From a virus: a stretch of DNA of 64,000 nt. Shown here one piece after another: positions 42,801-50,642 of this stretch (the stretch's first letter is position 1; the number at the start of each line of letters is the position of its first letter). A program made the translations under genes and the position numbers. The stretch is taken from IMG/VR virus record IMGVR_UViG_3300017917_002108, positions 82,605 through 146,604 of that record; one strand, written 5' to 3'. The notes beneath the pieces are model-generated. The model searched no databases. It had not been told where the DNA came from and was given only the letters and a program-made list of their open reading frames with translations.

Positions 42801-45800
42801 ATATATACTGCGCCCTGATTTTGTTTTATAATGTCTGCAAGAGGGCTACTTACAATAATGGTGGTTCCCGAAGCATCTATGTCTACAGAATATCCGAACT
42901 GATCGCCCGAACTTATTTCAGCCGAAGTAACAGTGCTATCATTTATTTCATCTAAATTAGAAGCAGCTATTGTCTGTGTAAGTTCGTAAACACCATAGAT
43001 ATTTTTTTGATATATGAATACCTTTCCTGTATTAGTTACAGAACTATCTCCTATATTACTCCAAGGTTCTCCATCATCAGGTTTTTCGTTCAAACTGGTG
43101 CTGGTTGAGCCGTCATTGAGATTAAGATCTAAAAGTATATGATATCCGGATTGATACTTGACAACATCGCCGGCAAGGTACTCTTGATAAGGACTCCAAA
43201 TTCCTTTGTAATTTGCAAAATATTGTGCATCGCCATTTGGAATTCCTACCACTAGTATTGAACTGTCTCTAGACATAGCTAGGCTATGACCGAACTGATC
43301 GCCGTCTTTGATTAATTCTGCAAGCTGTGATTGATCTAACAATCCCAAGGCCAATGTTGATCCATCGTCATCTAAGGCAACACTGCTTGGTAAAGAATTG
43401 TTAGTGGCTATTGGATCTAATTTGATCCAGTCAACTGTAGACAGTGTAAGAGAACTTCCGTCATAGACATTATCCGATAATGCTTTCCAGAGACTGCCAT
43501 CAGACCATACTATACTGCCCTCGGGATATTCAGTATAAGGTGACAGGATAGGATCATAAGGTCCGTATATGCCCAGATACTTGGTGCTTTCGTAGTGCTT
43601 CCATTTTGTACCATCAAATTCGTATAGATAGACTCTTCCTTTGCCTGTACTAGAACCAATTTGGACATCGCACAATGATCCTTTTGCAGCCACTGCCATG
43701 ACATAGCCCGATTCGGATATCGATATGGTAATAGAGCTGCCAAATAGTTCGTAGGTTCTAGGTCTAGGACTTACAATGTTGGTTTGATTTTCCCATTGCC
43801 CGTTGACAAATTTATAAAGAGATATCATACCTTGGTTAACATAACCTGTTCCCAATCCAACTGCGGATGCTTCTACTAATGTAGCAGGTTGCCAATCTTC
43901 GGTTGTGAAATTAATGGTACTGCCGTCTCCGGCGGAAACATTGTTTACCGCTTCCCACAATTTTCCTTTGTGTAAGACAATATCTCCTGCCAAATAACTA
44001 GAAGTAGAAAGTTCTCCTCTAAATTTACTAGGTACTGCACTGGCCATAGGAGTTCCTATAGCTAACCATATACCATCAGGAGATACTGCTAATGTTTCCC
44101 CGAAGACACCGTTCACTGCTGTTTCAAAACCATCTGCAGGAGGTATGATTTGTGTTAACAATAAAGAACCATTTATGCTAGATCTATCAGAATATACCAT
44201 CACAAATTCTGATGCAGGTATACTGGTAATTACATGCTTTCTCTGTTCTACGTATATTACGGTAGATCCTAAATTAATCGGAGCTGTTATTCCATAATCT
44301 TTGAGTTCATGAGATTTATACTGTTTGGTTTTTTCAATAACTTCCCATTGTTCGCTACCGTTATTATTGATCCATAGTCTAGCACCTTGTTGCAACATGG
44401 CCAATGTCTGAGGATCAACGCTTGAATAATCATCAAACTTGGCTTCTGTGAATAGACCAATAATTGCATGAGTACTGTCCTCTATAACAGGATCATCTGA
44501 TGAAGTAGGAGTTACTGTAAAGGTAGTGAGTGTCACTGCAGAAATTTTAAAGAATCCTGTGAGATTTAAAACTTTAGTGATGCCGATGATGTCATCTACG
44601 GCCAGACCATGAGATCTATTCGTGGTAACAACAACCACCGAATCGACCTTTTCTACAGCTACTATTCTTAATGACAATTCTTCGTTGTACCTTAAAACTG
44701 TCCAAGAATAATTATTAAATGTTATCCATATGTGAGAATTGTCATCGACTTGACTGATGTCTATATCAAGAATACCATCTTTATTATAAACAATAAAATC
44801 GACATCGGACGTATGAACGAATCCAGCTGATCGAGAATTTCCTGTATAAAAACTAATAGGATTTATATCAGTAGTAAAAGTTCTCGGTCTTATAGTAAAC
44901 ATCGACGAATCTATTCTTAGATTCTGGTCAACTATAACATTGCTCTTAGACGATGTGATAATCACAGGCTGAGGATTGATAACTAAAGAATCTTTGGTGA
45001 TAGAAAATTCAATTTCTTTTATCTGTTCGGTGCCGCCAAACTCACCTATCTTAAAGGCCCATTCTTCGTTTAGAACAACACTATCGTCGGTGCTTCTGCT
45101 GAGCTTATCAAATACCTTAACGATCGAATTAGCTGTGCCTTTTTCTCTTATGAATCCTTGATAAAGTCTAAATTGACTTACATCGTCTTCGGCCAATGCC
45201 TGTAGATATTCTCTGGGTTGATATCCGATAGCATGTCTAGCTAGATCTCTTTGACTAGATCCCACACCGTCTGCTTCAACTTCGTAATAATCATTAAATT
45301 GATTTATTCTATAATCGAAATTAGCTACTAATCCCTTGGTAGGCACTGAGTCTAGTTTTGACCATTTGGTTTCGTCAATGTTTTCGACACCTAATTGATT
45401 TTGTTTGCTGACCCAATAGTATGATCTATAGGCAACAATATCGCCCAATCTATAATCTGTAAAGGGCCTCCAAGTTTCAATTTTAACATTATCGAATAAA
45501 AATCCTGGACTGGTATAATCGCCGTCCCAATCAACTGTGCGGAACCCTCGACTCTTGATTCTCATTTGACGATAACCTGTCGGCTTGTCATAGATTACAT
45601 CGTTAAACACTGTCCTGTCATCGAATATAGTAACATGTTCTTTGAGAACAAAATTTGCTCTCATGAAGTATATTCCTGTATTAGAATCTACTGTAGAAAG
45701 AACTAGTGTTTTATAATCTCTAGAAACATTTATAAAATTCGGAGAAAGCGGGGTACCATCTTCTTTTAAGATCTGATAATCATAAAAACTATCTAAGAAA

Positions 45801-48800
45801 TTATCAGCCACTCCGATAGAAACCTTGGCTGTGATCTTGGCTGCACTAGGACTTAGAGTCAATAATGATCCTATACTCCAATTATGCTTAGTCCAGAACA
45901 TAAATTCTTTTACAGATGTAAACCAATCTACTGTGCTTTGAGTAGCAGGGTCGTATCCATCAAAAACGAATCCTATGCTTATTAGATATTCTTGATAACC
46001 TAATAAGAAATCCACAACTTCTTGTATCTTGGTCATTAATCGACCATATGGCATTTTCTTCAGAGCAAGTTTATTAAATTTATTTCTTCTAAATGCCTGT
46101 ACCGCGTTCTTTAAAGGCAAATCAGGTAATTGTTTCCAAAGTGTTTTATCAAACACATTCGTGCTAGTGTGGCTAGATAAACTTCTGTAATAATTGTTAT
46201 TGTATTTTACGACAACGCCGTTGCCATAAAACTTTTCTTCAGTCCAGTTTAAAAAGCTCTCGCTGACTCCCCCAACAGATATAATAGGATCGGACTGAGA
46301 GGTTAAAGATTCGTAATAGTAAAAGAAAGGATTTTTATTATCATAGCCTTGTATCTTCCAGCCTTGAATGGTCTTTTCTAATATTACTCCGCTGTAAACC
46401 AGAGAAAAAATAGGAGAACTAACATTAAAAATAATATCGTAATTTTCCGGCGGAATAAAAACATTGCTGGTAGAAGAATTTGGATTCTTACTATCTAGTA
46501 GATATTTTTGTTGAGGTTGATCGACAAATCCAGAAAGACGTGTACTTAAATTTACATCTATATTAGATATTTTTTCCGAGAGCACACTGATAGGAGTAGT
46601 TTTGCTCTTAAGATAATTAGAAACATAATTTACTAGTCCAGATACGATTTTTGTAGAACTATTTTCATAAATGACATCTGCAATAGTAGAAAAAGTTTCT
46701 GTATTTCTATTAACAGTTTGTCCTAGAATATTAATGGTTATTTCAGATTTATTAAAATTATCAGTAATATATTCAAACGGTTTTAACAGGCATAGAGCAA
46801 TGATATAAGCGAAAGGCCATTCGCTGCTAGATCTCCATGCAGCTTCAACCGGAGCTACGCTACCTATGTCAAAAGATCCTTGATTATTAAATAATGTGAA
46901 ATTCGTTGCTAGGCCCGAATTCAAAGGACTCAGTAACTTACCGTCACCGTCTACGGGAATATGATTTATGAGAGAAGGTCTCTGATACCTCTTATACGTG
47001 CCTGCTCTACTACCCTGACGTATAATTCCGTTCGTTAGATCTTCCCATAGGATTAAATTATTACGAGTGTATGGTGCAGGACCATACAAATTTTCCCACC
47101 AGTTTGGTTTTTCACTAAACCCAAGCATTTCCCATGGACATAAATGAGGTCTATCTGTATCATAAAACCATTTGTATATTCCTCTCCAGTATCCGGGCAG
47201 ATTCTTAGTCCCTGTGGGGTCCGCCATGTTTGAGTAGGTATAGGTAAAAGGATTCTCACTGTCGAAATACACATTATTGATATAATCAATATTTGTATCT
47301 GCAATCCATTTTAAGAATTCAATAGATACGATATTATCAACTGAAGGTTTATCGTATAACGAATTTCCATAATAACCCCCTAATATTTTATCGTTATCAA
47401 AAATACTTTCATCATATTTTTGTTTAATATTATTATAGATTCTGTACTCTAATTCTAATAATAAGTCGTCTCTAAAATCTCCATAGCTGGCAGTTATACT
47501 ACCATCATGTCCTTGTATGACCTCTCTCGGTTCTATGAAAGTATCGTCCATATACTTCATAGGTTTATATTTTTTATATAATCCTAGCTTGGTAGGAGTA
47601 GGAGGAATATAATTACTATAAGATGAAACATATTCTCTTATTTGTATCTGATCGCCTTCTGATAAATCTATCTTTAGATTAATAAAACCAAAAATAGAAT
47701 TAAATTCGTATTGTTCTCCGTGTAGTAATTGCTCTCCGTTATGATAAACATACACTGACCTAGAGCTCAAAGTTTCTAGATCAAATTTTTCTGATAAAGC
47801 AAAAGTTTTGATTCCTGTATCTTCTACAACATAATCAATAGAAGTAAAAGCACCACTGCCTACCATGTCGGATTCAGAAAAGGGCCTAGATGAATTTTGT
47901 GTTTTGCTTATTTCTTCTAAAATTTGATCAACAAAATCTTTTGGCTCTTGGTCGAAATATAAATTGTAGGCTAGATCTATAAATGTGTTTTTAAAATCAG
48001 TATAGGATTTCTTAGCGTACTGTATAGATTTAATGATATTAACTTCTTTATCGCATAATGATAAAATTGATAAAGGAGCTACATTACTGTGTTTTAAAAA
48101 TCTATGACATCTATTTTCGAAAGTGTTTAGATCTCTAAGATTATTTGCTCCTGGAAATACTCCGGAAAAATCGTCTACTAAATCTAATCCTGTTAATACG
48201 TGATCAGATGCCTGACCCAGCGTAAAAGACTGGATTTCAGAATTTAAAGGATTTTTTTCTAGACCTAATGGTAATTCATAATATCCGGCAACAGGATCTA
48301 GGTCTGCAAAAATTTTTATAGTAACAGTATCATTGACACTAAACATTTGTTGAAAAATAAACTTATCTCTATTTCTCTGATAATTTGTACGATACCTAAT
48401 ACCATTTTTATAAAAAATAATTTTTCTAATTTGTGAATCTTGAACAGAATCCCAATCAACAGCCGCACTCTTGATAGTGTCTGTGATTTCTGTGATAACT
48501 ATGGTGTCGATTATGGGTTGTGAATAATCATTATCTAACAATATCCAACTGTTAGCATATTCACTGTTAGGGTTGAATTTATAAAATCCTGTTTTGAATT
48601 TCTTTGTATAGATGGCATCGGAAATCTTATAATCAAACTCCAGATAATCTAAATCAAAACTAAATTTAATGTCCCCAACGTTTTCAATATTAAGATAAGA
48701 CAAGGCAAATCCTAATTCAGTGTCACTGACTCCTGATCCTTTTTGATATCCTAGAATTCTTGTTCCGCCAAACGATGTAACAGGATATGTTTGACTATCT

Positions 48801-50641
48801 GAAAAAGAAACACCATTGGCATCAAATAAATCGAATAGAGGTTCTTGATTGGCTGATGTTTTTTCTTGACTCTTGACCCAATTTGTGCCGTTGTAGTGAT
48901 ACATAAGGCCTGAGTTGTTTGTTCCCCTTCTAATCAATACACATTCATTAATCAACGACTCGCTGTCCGCGGTCTTTCTAAGATTAATCTGTTTATTTCC
49001 GTTATGAGTGATAAAATGAACTTCATAAATTCTATTGTTAGCAAGACTGTCTGTATCAGCGATCACTAGAATTCTGGCGCCTTCAAAAATTGGTTCGCCG
49101 TCAATTAGATAACCGCTACTGCCTTCTATGACAGAAAATACATCTTTAGTAAAATCATCAACATAATCTACAGTTTGCTTGGCTACACTGCCATGATTAT
49201 AAAGTTGTAGATTAGCCTGAAATTCTATAATAGGTCTTTTGGCTCTAGAAATTTCAGCCGCTTCAAAACTAGTTCCGTTAAATTGATGAGCATAATCTAA
49301 CACATTTCTATGAAACCATCGATTATATCTACTCCAAGGATTCGAATCTATACTAGACTTATTGATAGTGACATAGTCCTTGACCGACGGATATGCTGTA
49401 GCATCATCAAACGGTTGCGTGTCAAATCCACCATTATCAAATAAGATTTCTTCTGAACTATTACCGGTTAAATTTGCAGATACGATTAGATCAGAAAATT
49501 TAGTCAGCGTGATTTTTTTTCCTACACCTTCTACTATCCACTTATCGTCTAAGTTCGCATATTTTTCAGGAGAAATCTGTCCTGAAAAATAAATTACCAT
49601 GCCATTAGATAATTCTATATTATTACTGCCCAGATAAGAAGACTTGCCTATGATTTCTTTTTCTACATCAATTTTTGTGTTAGTATCAACATTAGAAATA
49701 ATAAATCTACCCACTCGATTTATATCTGTGGTACTCTGATAAAATAAAATATCTGGTGCATTCATTGGTACTGAAAATATCACTGTACCTCTTTCTGCAC
49801 CGTTGTTGGTTACCCCTGTATTATAATCAAATTGGCTAGCGATGCCGACGTCTTCAATATACTCCCAGTCTTGACTATTTTCGTCGATGGTGCTGCCGTC
49901 TACAGCAAAAATTGTGGTTTTAGATTTCCATAATTTTTCATTGAAGACTACCAGCTCCCCCGGAGCATAATCTCTATTAGGATTGTATAACAGTCGACCA
50001 ATATCTACATTGGTTTTAATCGTAAAACCGTTGCCCGGAGCACTGACTTGAAATTTGTATGTTTGTCCTCGATACAGTGTTATAGTCGGATTATTAGTCA
50101 TGCCGTCGGGAGTAAAGACAAAAACACTGCCTTTACCTAGAGCGACCCGATAGGTGCTGGTTATTCTTTGTGCTTGTCCAGTAATCTTAACCGGCGGCGG
50201 ACCAGCCGGAACCCAGTAGTACTCTCTATAATTTACAAACTTGTCCCAATCAATCGGAGGATTCCATGTGTAATGATCTTGACTAGTGACGACTGCATCT
50301 AACTCTTCGGTATTGCCAAAGAATTTAATTTGATTTTTAAAATCAAGATAGTCATAGAACGAGGTCACTATCTCATTCTGCTTGACCGTAACGCCTGGCT
50401 CTAATTGATACCTACTACGTAATGTCTGGTCAGTATCAAGATAAACATCGGTAGGTACAAAAGTTTTACCGTATCGTCTGCCGATATAGCCTACTGTCTT
50501 TTGTAGTGTTCCTGGCTGAGTAAGAGGGTCTAAAACCGCTGATAAAAATTTACTGTTGCTTTCCGTTTGAAAAACGTTAGGTAAGAGATCTACCGTTCTT
50601 CTAATAGGTAATCCGCTGTCTGGAAAATATTCTTGTGCCAT
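36884..50641 (-). CDS. Giant (4585-residue) virion protein with FG-GAP-like and carbohydrate-binding-like modules
   Basis: One uninterrupted 13.8-kb gene just downstream of gp6, where T4 has gp7. The N-terminus (PNVFQTESNSKFLSAVLDPL, about 21-40) looks like an anchoring domain. It has HNPTITLYRG-type strands near residue 175, and several modules with Y..GD.V...g.lW ending in W, like chitin-binding CBM5/12 domains. Near 2178-2740 it has a run of FG-GAP/beta-propeller-like repeats (GDQFGHSLAMSRDSSILVVG is one). It has GxGYxxxP repeats near 3150-3210 and 3500-3570. The last ~700 residues hold repeated VYDGT/VDG strands. It probably forms a large tail or baseplate fibre that touches host glycans. 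No ribosome site is visible; translation is likely coupled to gp6. Confidence 0.75.
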   Translation of the reverse strand: MAQEYFPDSGLPIRRTVDLLPNVFQTESNSKFLSAVLDPLTQPGTLQKTVGYIGRRYGKTFVPTDVYLDTDQTLRSRYQLEPGVTVKQNEIVTSFYDYLDFKNQIKFFGNTEELDAVVTSQDHYTWNPPIDWDKFVNYREYYWVPAGPPPVKITGQAQRITSTYRVALGKGSVFVFTPDGMTNNPTITLYRGQTYKFQVSAPGNGFTIKTNVDIGRLLYNPNRDYAPGELVVFNEKLWKSKTTIFAVDGSTIDENSQDWEYIEDVGIASQFDYNTGVTNNGAERGTVIFSVPMNAPDILFYQSTTDINRVGRFIISNVDTNTKIDVEKEIIGKSSYLGSNNIELSNGMVIYFSGQISPEKYANLDDKWIVEGVGKKITLTKFSDLIVSANLTGNSSEEILFDNGGFDTQPFDDATAYPSVKDYVTINKSSIDSNPWSRYNRWFHRNVLDYAHQFNGTSFEAAEISRAKRPIIEFQANLQLYNHGSVAKQTVDYVDDFTKDVFSVIEGSSGYLIDGEPIFEGARILVIADTDSLANNRIYEVHFITHNGNKQINLRKTADSESLINECVLIRRGTNNSGLMYHYNGTNWVKSQEKTSANQEPLFDLFDANGVSFSDSQTYPVTSFGGTRILGYQKGSGVSDTELGFALSYLNIENVGDIKFSFDLDYLEFDYKISDAIYTKKFKTGFYKFNPNSEYANSWILLDNDYSQPIIDTIVITEITDTIKSAAVDWDSVQDSQIRKIIFYKNGIRYRTNYQRNRDKFIFQQMFSVNDTVTIKIFADLDPVAGYYELPLGLEKNPLNSEIQSFTLGQASDHVLTGLDLVDDFSGVFPGANNLRDLNTFENRCHRFLKHSNVAPLSILSLCDKEVNIIKSIQYAKKSYTDFKNTFIDLAYNLYFDQEPKDFVDQILEEISKTQNSSRPFSESDMVGSGAFTSIDYVVEDTGIKTFALSEKFDLETLSSRSVYVYHNGEQLLHGEQYEFNSIFGFINLKIDLSEGDQIQIREYVSSYSNYIPPTPTKLGLYKKYKPMKYMDDTFIEPREVIQGHDGSITASYGDFRDDLLLELEYRIYNNIKQKYDESIFDNDKILGGYYGNSLYDKPSVDNIVSIEFLKWIADTNIDYINNVYFDSENPFTYTYSNMADPTGTKNLPGYWRGIYKWFYDTDRPHLCPWEMLGFSEKPNWWENLYGPAPYTRNNLILWEDLTNGIIRQGSRAGTYKRYQRPSLINHIPVDGDGKLLSPLNSGLATNFTLFNNQGSFDIGSVAPVEAAWRSSSEWPFAYIIALCLLKPFEYITDNFNKSEITINILGQTVNRNTETFSTIADVIYENSSTKIVSGLVNYVSNYLKSKTTPISVLSEKISNIDVNLSTRLSGFVDQPQQKYLLDSKNPNSSTSNVFIPPENYDIIFNVSSPIFSLVYSGVILEKTIQGWKIQGYDNKNPFFYYYESLTSQSDPIISVGGVSESFLNWTEEKFYGNGVVVKYNNNYYRSLSSHTSTNVFDKTLWKQLPDLPLKNAVQAFRRNKFNKLALKKMPYGRLMTKIQEVVDFLLGYQEYLISIGFVFDGYDPATQSTVDWFTSVKEFMFWTKHNWSIGSLLTLSPSAAKITAKVSIGVADNFLDSFYDYQILKEDGTPLSPNFINVSRDYKTLVLSTVDSNTGIYFMRANFVLKEHVTIFDDRTVFNDVIYDKPTGYRQMRIKSRGFRTVDWDGDYTSPGFLFDNVKIETWRPFTDYRLGDIVAYRSYYWVSKQNQLGVENIDETKWSKLDSVPTKGLVANFDYRINQFNDYYEVEADGVGSSQRDLARHAIGYQPREYLQALAEDDVSQFRLYQGFIREKGTANSIVKVFDKLSRSTDDSVVLNEEWAFKIGEFGGTEQIKEIEFSITKDSLVINPQPVIITSSKSNVIVDQNLRIDSSMFTIRPRTFTTDINPISFYTGNSRSAGFVHTSDVDFIVYNKDGILDIDISQVDDNSHIWITFNNYSWTVLRYNEELSLRIVAVEKVDSVVVVTTNRSHGLAVDDIIGITKVLNLTGFFKISAVTLTTFTVTPTSSDDPVIEDSTHAIIGLFTEAKFDDYSSVDPQTLAMLQQGARLWINNNGSEQWEVIEKTKQYKSHELKDYGITAPINLGSTVIYVEQRKHVITSIPASEFVMVYSDRSSINGSLLLTQIIPPADGFETAVNGVFGETLAVSPDGIWLAIGTPMASAVPSKFRGELSTSSYLAGDIVLHKGKLWEAVNNVSAGDGSTINFTTEDWQPATLVEASAVGLGTGYVNQGMISLYKFVNGQWENQTNIVSPRPRTYELFGSSITISISESGYVMAVAAKGSLCDVQIGSSTGKGRVYLYEFDGTKWKHYESTKYLGIYGPYDPILSPYTEYPEGSIVWSDGSLWKALSDNVYDGSSLTLSTVDWIKLDPIATNNSLPSSVALDDDGSTLALGLLDQSQLAELIKDGDQFGHSLAMSRDSSILVVGIPNGDAQYFANYKGIWSPYQEYLAGDVVKYQSGYHILLDLNLNDGSTSTSLNEKPDDGEPWSNIGDSSVTNTGKVFIYQKNIYGVYELTQTIAASNLDEINDSTVTSAEISSGDQFGYSVDIDASGTTIIVSSPLADIIKQNQGAVYIFRKNSSTESQFRLVQKLESFENYTNEYFGSSVSISAATERIVVGAKNSGYDLLTTFDSGTSTFDSRRTTYSTKLGYPGQVYVFERKDQGYLLAEKLEADFVSFESFGNSVDCTSSTIVVGSPTYKVNNIEVGMVRLFKKDSAVNSLAVIRQQAQQVDIDSIKNIEIYDDKKNIKLADLDIVDHYKLKTLSIADQDIKYKTIYDPAIYMLGDDTVTVDESQAWFEDQVGEVWWNLSTVKFINYEQDDLSYRIGNWNNQATGSSIDVYEWVETPLLPSEWSILADTVEGLAEGISGQPKNADDTVYNTKVLVNPSTGNPTGTLYYYWVKNKTTLPDAANRRLSTASINSYINNPIGTGIPFVAILDSDKFAFYNFKTILNSDTARINIEYNLAKLNLNPVHREYQLLTEGVADSLPADTLERKWLDSLVGFDQAGNTVPDFSLSSNQRYGLGFRPRQTMFVNRNKALKIVIDNINSILKTRPFTDLINFENLNSVDPLPSEELNEYDIAVDEYIDLEQVGTAKIRKAEFRANIINGQIDTIDIIDSGFGYRTVPFIEIEGTGTGAKAAVTLDTQGRVATCTVLTKGRKYTTAIVKIRPFSVLVRTDSTDKNFWSLYGWDQLRKIFYRRKSQGYNTSLYWEYTDWWATGFDEKSKIFKEINYLYQEPSITITQGSLLRIKEFGSGGWAVLERTETGMGSILNNYNLIGRQNGTISIKESLYNAVTASLGYDNIGSYDSVLYDLQPIKELRMILKAAKEDIFVDDLSVEWNKLFFSSIKYAYSEQQYIDWAFKTSFLNAIHNVGDLDQRPNYKNDNLDQFRNYIDEVKPYRTTVREYTSRYTDKNNYGSALTDFDLPAAWSVRDGKILPVGSTYNRFDEYPWKSWAENNGFSIVDIQINNPGSGYKTPPIVLIEGNGIGASATAFISSGRVSGIRVDNQGYGYTKTPSISLVGGNGTNTDIANAVAILGNTKIRSFDLGIKFDRIAKQGLYNSFTNTQTFTATGYSAMFNLNYPPSTDKTKIHIVKNNQLVLPNEYEINLYTVKESGYTVLKGKVRFFVAPIAGDIIVIEYDKNDQLLDSVNRIEKYYQPTAGMLGKEINQLMTGIDYGGVQVQGTTFDVTGGWDALPWFTDNWDSVESNSDFYYVADGSTTFVVLPYVPENNQPISIYLRRVNENRPIRVDDPYFLAYDGSTPQPNGRTLAPNNALLPTFVGDGSTNIVEIHDYISTNPGDTLIFRKLDSDGSVTITDVNLLDTRISGGSLAAIGGAYVTAAGLTPEEIVIDGDKFITPDNVPAPEENLPGQVLDSLSFKVFTLTSPGASAIQNKVVIGDGHTLTYDIGLTIFEASSVMVYIDKIKQEYTGDSSINYSINFITNTVEFNVAPALGSIVEIISIGIGGIQLLDYQEFVADGTTNLFLTKALYNQTSSVLVTVDGEIINVGFADSTDFIETKDKTIVQFGTAPEFRKVVKIICFGASEETDSTNVPFTRINKQVIVYDGSSRSYDLDRFVVLSKASAVSNIIVEINGRVLVGVDTTYVVYDGTNNNIEVGVDPNEAIGTIVSGSIKVYINNVLQRFVIDYTYNGNLNLINVPQSNLEIGDIIRITTDTRAEYFVDNYNLLFSPSLVLNQTDEIIVTWFSEYPTMNLISDEFAGGQINYKLARTPVDVNYLWVYKNGYRLTRDRDYYLDPARSIVYLNDETSVNDKIKIIEFGNIVYESPRAFEIHKDMLNNYHYKRYSKSNQILLAKELKYYDTSMELTDTSTLSIPDQLRNIPGVVIINNERIEYFVIQGNIVSQLRRGCLGTSIKESHAKDSYVVSVGADETLPYLESQEKTDFVSDGSSLIIGPLDYTPKNSNRSGWIRNSIPNNYYCCDEIEVFVGGRRLRKNSVSLYDQTLGATSPTSDTIEEAEFSVDGLTPYIRLTEKVAAGTRITIVRKVGRIWYERGQVTASKGISLLSNDTPIARFIAAKTTELPE
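42420..44110 (-). repeat. FG-GAP-like repeat region in the giant protein
   Basis: At least six repeats of the type FG.S(V/I).(I/V)...G..(I/L)(A/V)VG.P can be read between about residues 2178 and 2740. Examples are FGETLAVSPDGIWLAIGTP, FGHSLAMSRDSSILVVGIP, FGYSVDIDASGTTIIVSSP and FGSSVSISAATERIVVGAK. This is the blade pattern of integrin-alpha-like beta propellers, interrupted by carbohydrate-binding-like modules. Confidence 0.7.
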
Positions 50642-50642
50642 A

